DNA from: an uncultured Collinsella sp.
GTDB taxonomy: Bacteria; Actinomycetota; Coriobacteriia; Coriobacteriales; Coriobacteriaceae
NCBI GenBank assembly: GCA_958451615.1
Contig: CAUDQR010000010.1
Location: 1-64,000, forward strand
Direction of reading: 5' to 3'
Length of the DNA stretch: 64,000 bases
Each line of letters opens with the position of its first letter. Position 1 is the first letter of the stretch. A program made the position numbers and the translations under genes. This document shows positions 61,681 to 64,000 of the stretch, piece by piece. The notes beneath the pieces were generated by a model that was not told the origin of the DNA, ran no database searches, and worked only from the letters and a program-made list of their open reading frames with translations.

Positions 61681-62372
61681 TGGGACTGCTATCATGGGCT
61701 GATTTGCCCAAAGATATGCGCGTTGATGAGGTTCGCCCTTACTATGACGAACTTGCAGGGCATCGTATGGGGCTATTCGCGAAACGTATTTTCGATATAT
61801 GTGGTTCCCTATTTTTATTTGCCTTAACTTGGTGGCTATTCATCATTCTTGCTGTTGCAATTAAGTTCGATTCTCCCGGTCCGGTTTTTTTCCGCCAAGA
61901 AAGAGTTGGGCGATACGGCAAGACGTTTCGTATTTTCAAGTTCCGAACCATGTGCGTCGATGCCGAGAAAAAGGGCGCACAAGTCACCAGTGCTGGTGAC
62001 TCTCGTATAACGCGTGTTGGTTCCGTTATACGTAAATGTCGACTCGACGAAGTCGCGCAGCTGATAGATATCCTGCGCGGAACCATGAGCTTTGTCGGCA
62101 CCCGCCCCGAGGTTCCTCGTTATGTAGCAGCGTATACAGCCGAGATGCGAGCAACTTTGCTGCTCGCTCCCGGTGTTACTTCGAGAGCGAGTATTGAGTT
62201 CAAAGATGAAGATGCCTTGTTAGAGGGTGCAGAGGACGTTGATAGCGCATATATCAATCTGGTGCTGCCAAAGAAGATGGAATTAAACCTGCGCGATCTT
62301 TCTCATTTTAGCTTTTGGGGAGAGATAGCCACGATGTTCGCTACTGTTGTGGCGGTAGCCAGGAGAGGGTAA
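61680..62372 (+). CDS. Priming sugar transferase (polyprenol-phosphate, PglC/WcaJ type)
   Basis: A 230-residue bacterial sugar transferase. The GTG at 61680 shares its first base with the preceding stop codon. One hydrophobic segment at about residues 38-62 precedes the catalytic domain, with FDSPGPVFFRQERVGRYGKTFRIFKFRTM and RLDEVAQLIDILRGTMSFVGTRPEVPRYV. These are hallmarks of enzymes that place the first sugar phosphate on undecaprenyl phosphate. It probably uses the product of the two upstream enzymes. Confidence 0.93.
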   Translation: MGLLSWADLPKDMRVDEVRPYYDELAGHRMGLFAKRIFDICGSLFLFALTWWLFIILAVAIKFDSPGPVFFRQERVGRYGKTFRIFKFRTMCVDAEKKGAQVTSAGDSRITRVGSVIRKCRLDEVAQLIDILRGTMSFVGTRPEVPRYVAAYTAEMRATLLLAPGVTSRASIEFKDEDALLEGAEDVDSAYINLVLPKKMELNLRDLSHFSFWGEIATMFATVVAVARRG

Positions 62373-63125
62373 ATGAAAGACGGTTTAGTATCGGTTATTA
62401 CACCGGCATATAACTGTGCAAAGTACATTGGAAAAACCATTGAGTCTGTTCAGGCGCAAACCTACGATAATTGGGAAATGGTTATCGTGGATGATTGCTC
62501 TACCGATAATACCCGGGAAGTTGTTGAGTCCTATTCCAAAGATGATCCCCGTGTTCGTTATATTTGCTTAAATGAAAATTCTGGAGCCGCCGTAGCAAGA
62601 ACTGAATCCATGAAAGCTGCCCAGGGCGATTTTATGGCCTTTTTGGACAGTGACGACATGTGGAAACCGGAGAAGCTGGCTAAACAGTTGGCTTTCATGC
62701 GCGAGGAGGGACATCCCTTTTCATGCACCGCCTATGAGCAAGTTGATGAGCAGGGAAATCCTCTTGGAAAGGTGATCAAGACTATTCCTCGAACTAGCTA
62801 TAACAGGCTATTGCTTGATTGCCCGGTAGGAAATTCAACGGTTATGTATAGCGTCCGCAAGATGGGCAAGTTCGAGGTCCCCAATATTCGCAAACGTAAT
62901 GATGACGCTTTGTGGCTACAGATGCTTAAAAAGGAACCCTACATTTGGGGCATGCCGAATGTACTGGCAGAGTATCGTGTTCGCGAGGGCTCTATATCGC
63001 ACAACAAATTTGACTTAGTGAAATATCACTGGATGCTTTATCGAGATATCGAACACTTGAGCGTATTTCGATCTGTGTTTCATATCGGGGTGTGGGGCGT
63101 TATCAAAATTTTTGGAATTAAGTAA
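62373..63125 (+). CDS. Family 2 glycosyltransferase
   Basis: A 250-residue GT-A fold enzyme. VSVITPAYNCAKYIGKTIESVQAQTYDNWEMVIVDDCSTDNT is the nucleotide-sugar site at the N-terminus. AFLDSDDMWKPEKLAKQ contains the metal-binding DxD-like motif at about residue 88. The start lies directly after the previous stop. It would extend the lipid-linked oligosaccharide; donor and acceptor cannot be read from sequence. Confidence 0.92.
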   Translation: MKDGLVSVITPAYNCAKYIGKTIESVQAQTYDNWEMVIVDDCSTDNTREVVESYSKDDPRVRYICLNENSGAAVARTESMKAAQGDFMAFLDSDDMWKPEKLAKQLAFMREEGHPFSCTAYEQVDEQGNPLGKVIKTIPRTSYNRLLLDCPVGNSTVMYSVRKMGKFEVPNIRKRNDDALWLQMLKKEPYIWGMPNVLAEYRVREGSISHNKFDLVKYHWMLYRDIEHLSVFRSVFHIGVWGVIKIFGIK

Positions 63126-63144
63126 CGAGGTGCGAGTATTCGCT

Positions 63145-64000
63145 ATGGACATGCCCATGCAGATAAATAACGTTGGAATCATAGGGCATTTCGCCGAGGG
63201 CATCGATATGGCGGACGGACAGGTCGTAAAGACTCGTACTGTCCGCGAACTGCTTCGTGACGTTTGTGGTGCAGAAAATGTTCGCTCAATTGACACAAGA
63301 GGCTGGCAAAAGCATCCAATTGCGCTTGCTCGTGAGTGCATTAAGTTAGCGAAGCTCACGGATGCCTTGGTTATGCTACCGGCGCACAACGGGGTGAAAA
63401 TCTTCGCCCCGTTACTTGTGTATTTACGAAAACGCTATGGTTGCAAGATCGTATATTCAGTAATCGGCGGATGGCTCGCAGAGTATATAGTAGGACAGCC
63501 TATTCTGGGCAAGAAACTCAAATCCTTTGACGCGATACTTGTTGAGTCAGATCGAGTTCGGGTCCTACTTGCCGAGCAAGGCTTCGACAACGTGCTCGTC
63601 GCATACAACTTCAAGCGTTTGCCACAGCTCAAGTTTACCGAGCTCAAACAGCCGTCCGGTGAACCATGGCCTTTGGCTGTTTTCTCGCGCATCTACGAGG
63701 ATAAAGGTATTGATGACATCGTGTGGGCTGTGCACAAGGCGAACTGCCGTCTTGGTCGCCGTGCTTTTAGGCTCGATATCTACGGCAATGTGCTGCCCGA
63801 GTACAAGGAGCATTTCGATGCGCTAATAGCTGGCTGCGATATCTCCGAGATCGTCTATAAGGGTGTGGCTCCTGCGGGGGAGAGCACGTCTGTTCTTAAC
63901 GGGTACCTCGTCTTGGCCTTTCCGACGAGGTGCCCGGGCGAGGGTGTCCCGGGCACTGTGGTAGATGCCTATTGTGCGGGCATTCCAGTGATTGCTTCAC
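63145..64000 (+). CDS. Family 4-type glycosyltransferase, cut by window end
   Basis: An open frame of at least 285 codons running off the window. The translation starts MDMPMQINNVGIIGHFAEG; the true start may be this ATG, one two codons later, or a GTG at 63130, because no clear binding site is seen. The N-terminal half has KIVYSVIGGWLAEYI and ESDRVRVLLAEQG. The second half has VFSRIYEDKGIDDIVWAV, LDIYGNVLPEYKEHF and FPTRCPGEGVPGTVVDAYCAGIPVIAS. The last is the family GT4 donor-binding region (EGxPxxxxDAxxxGxPV). Confidence 0.85.
   Translation, partial: MDMPMQINNVGIIGHFAEGIDMADGQVVKTRTVRELLRDVCGAENVRSIDTRGWQKHPIALARECIKLAKLTDALVMLPAHNGVKIFAPLLVYLRKRYGCKIVYSVIGGWLAEYIVGQPILGKKLKSFDAILVESDRVRVLLAEQGFDNVLVAYNFKRLPQLKFTELKQPSGEPWPLAVFSRIYEDKGIDDIVWAVHKANCRLGRRAFRLDIYGNVLPEYKEHFDALIAGCDISEIVYKGVAPAGESTSVLNGYLVLAFPTRCPGEGVPGTVVDAYCAGIPVIAS

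Overview
The window looks like chromosome from a high-GC, gut-type actinobacterium of the class Coriobacteriia, most likely a Collinsella-like organism. This is inferred from gene content, GC-rich codon use, strong GGAGG-type ribosome binding sites and the combination of an anaerobic cobalamin operon with a glgD-containing glycogen cluster. No 16S gene is present, so the genus is an inference.

Layout. 1-2.2 kb: the 3' end of a tRNA-Glu, a flippase-like membrane protein and a TetR regulator. 2.2-25.0 kb: a very GC-rich block bounded on each side by a decayed transposase (an IS3-type fragment at about 2.24-2.48 kb and an IS21-type fragment at about 24.93-25.03 kb). Its left part, on the minus strand, is a cobalamin-riboswitch-controlled operon: an exported CbiK-type chelatase, a small lipoprotein, a lipoprotein binding protein with an extra N-terminal domain, a FecCD-type permease and an ATPase with an unusual C-terminal domain. 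Its right part, on the plus strand, is a 17-gene, almost gapless cobalamin operon, running from cbiF to cbiJ. It covers most of the anaerobic corrin pathway, amidation, adenosylation, aminopropanol arm and nucleotide loop assembly.

25.1-33.7 kb (minus strand): a MacB-like ABC exporter with its adaptor, an L,D-transpeptidase, an iron-sulfur L-serine dehydratase and metK. 34.1-41.3 kb (plus strand): gltX, priA, def, fmt and rsmB, which are core translation and replication genes. 41.8-55.3 kb (minus strand): an FmdB-type zinc ribbon protein, a GH13-GH77 fusion enzyme and a complete glycogen operon in the order glgB-glgP-glgC-glgD-glgA. GlgA and GlgB both carry Lys/Ala-rich, histone H1-like tails. 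55.7-57.2 kb: a HAD phosphatase, a thiamine pyrophosphokinase-like protein and tRNA-Ala. 57.2-64 kb: a long structured leader, a NusG paralogue of the LoaP type, and the start of a surface polysaccharide cluster (4,6-dehydratase, aminotransferase, priming sugar transferase and two glycosyltransferases, the last cut by the window end).

The intergenic regions are rich in foldback repeats. There are three copies of a roughly 70-bp element with AGTTGCGG ends, two roughly 130-bp elements, and three larger nested inverted repeats with perfect arms of 22-26 bp. The most unusual points are the riboswitch-controlled exported chelatase/uptake operon beside a complete-looking B12 operon between transposase remnants, the leader in front of the NusG paralogue, and the H1-like tails on glycogen enzymes.
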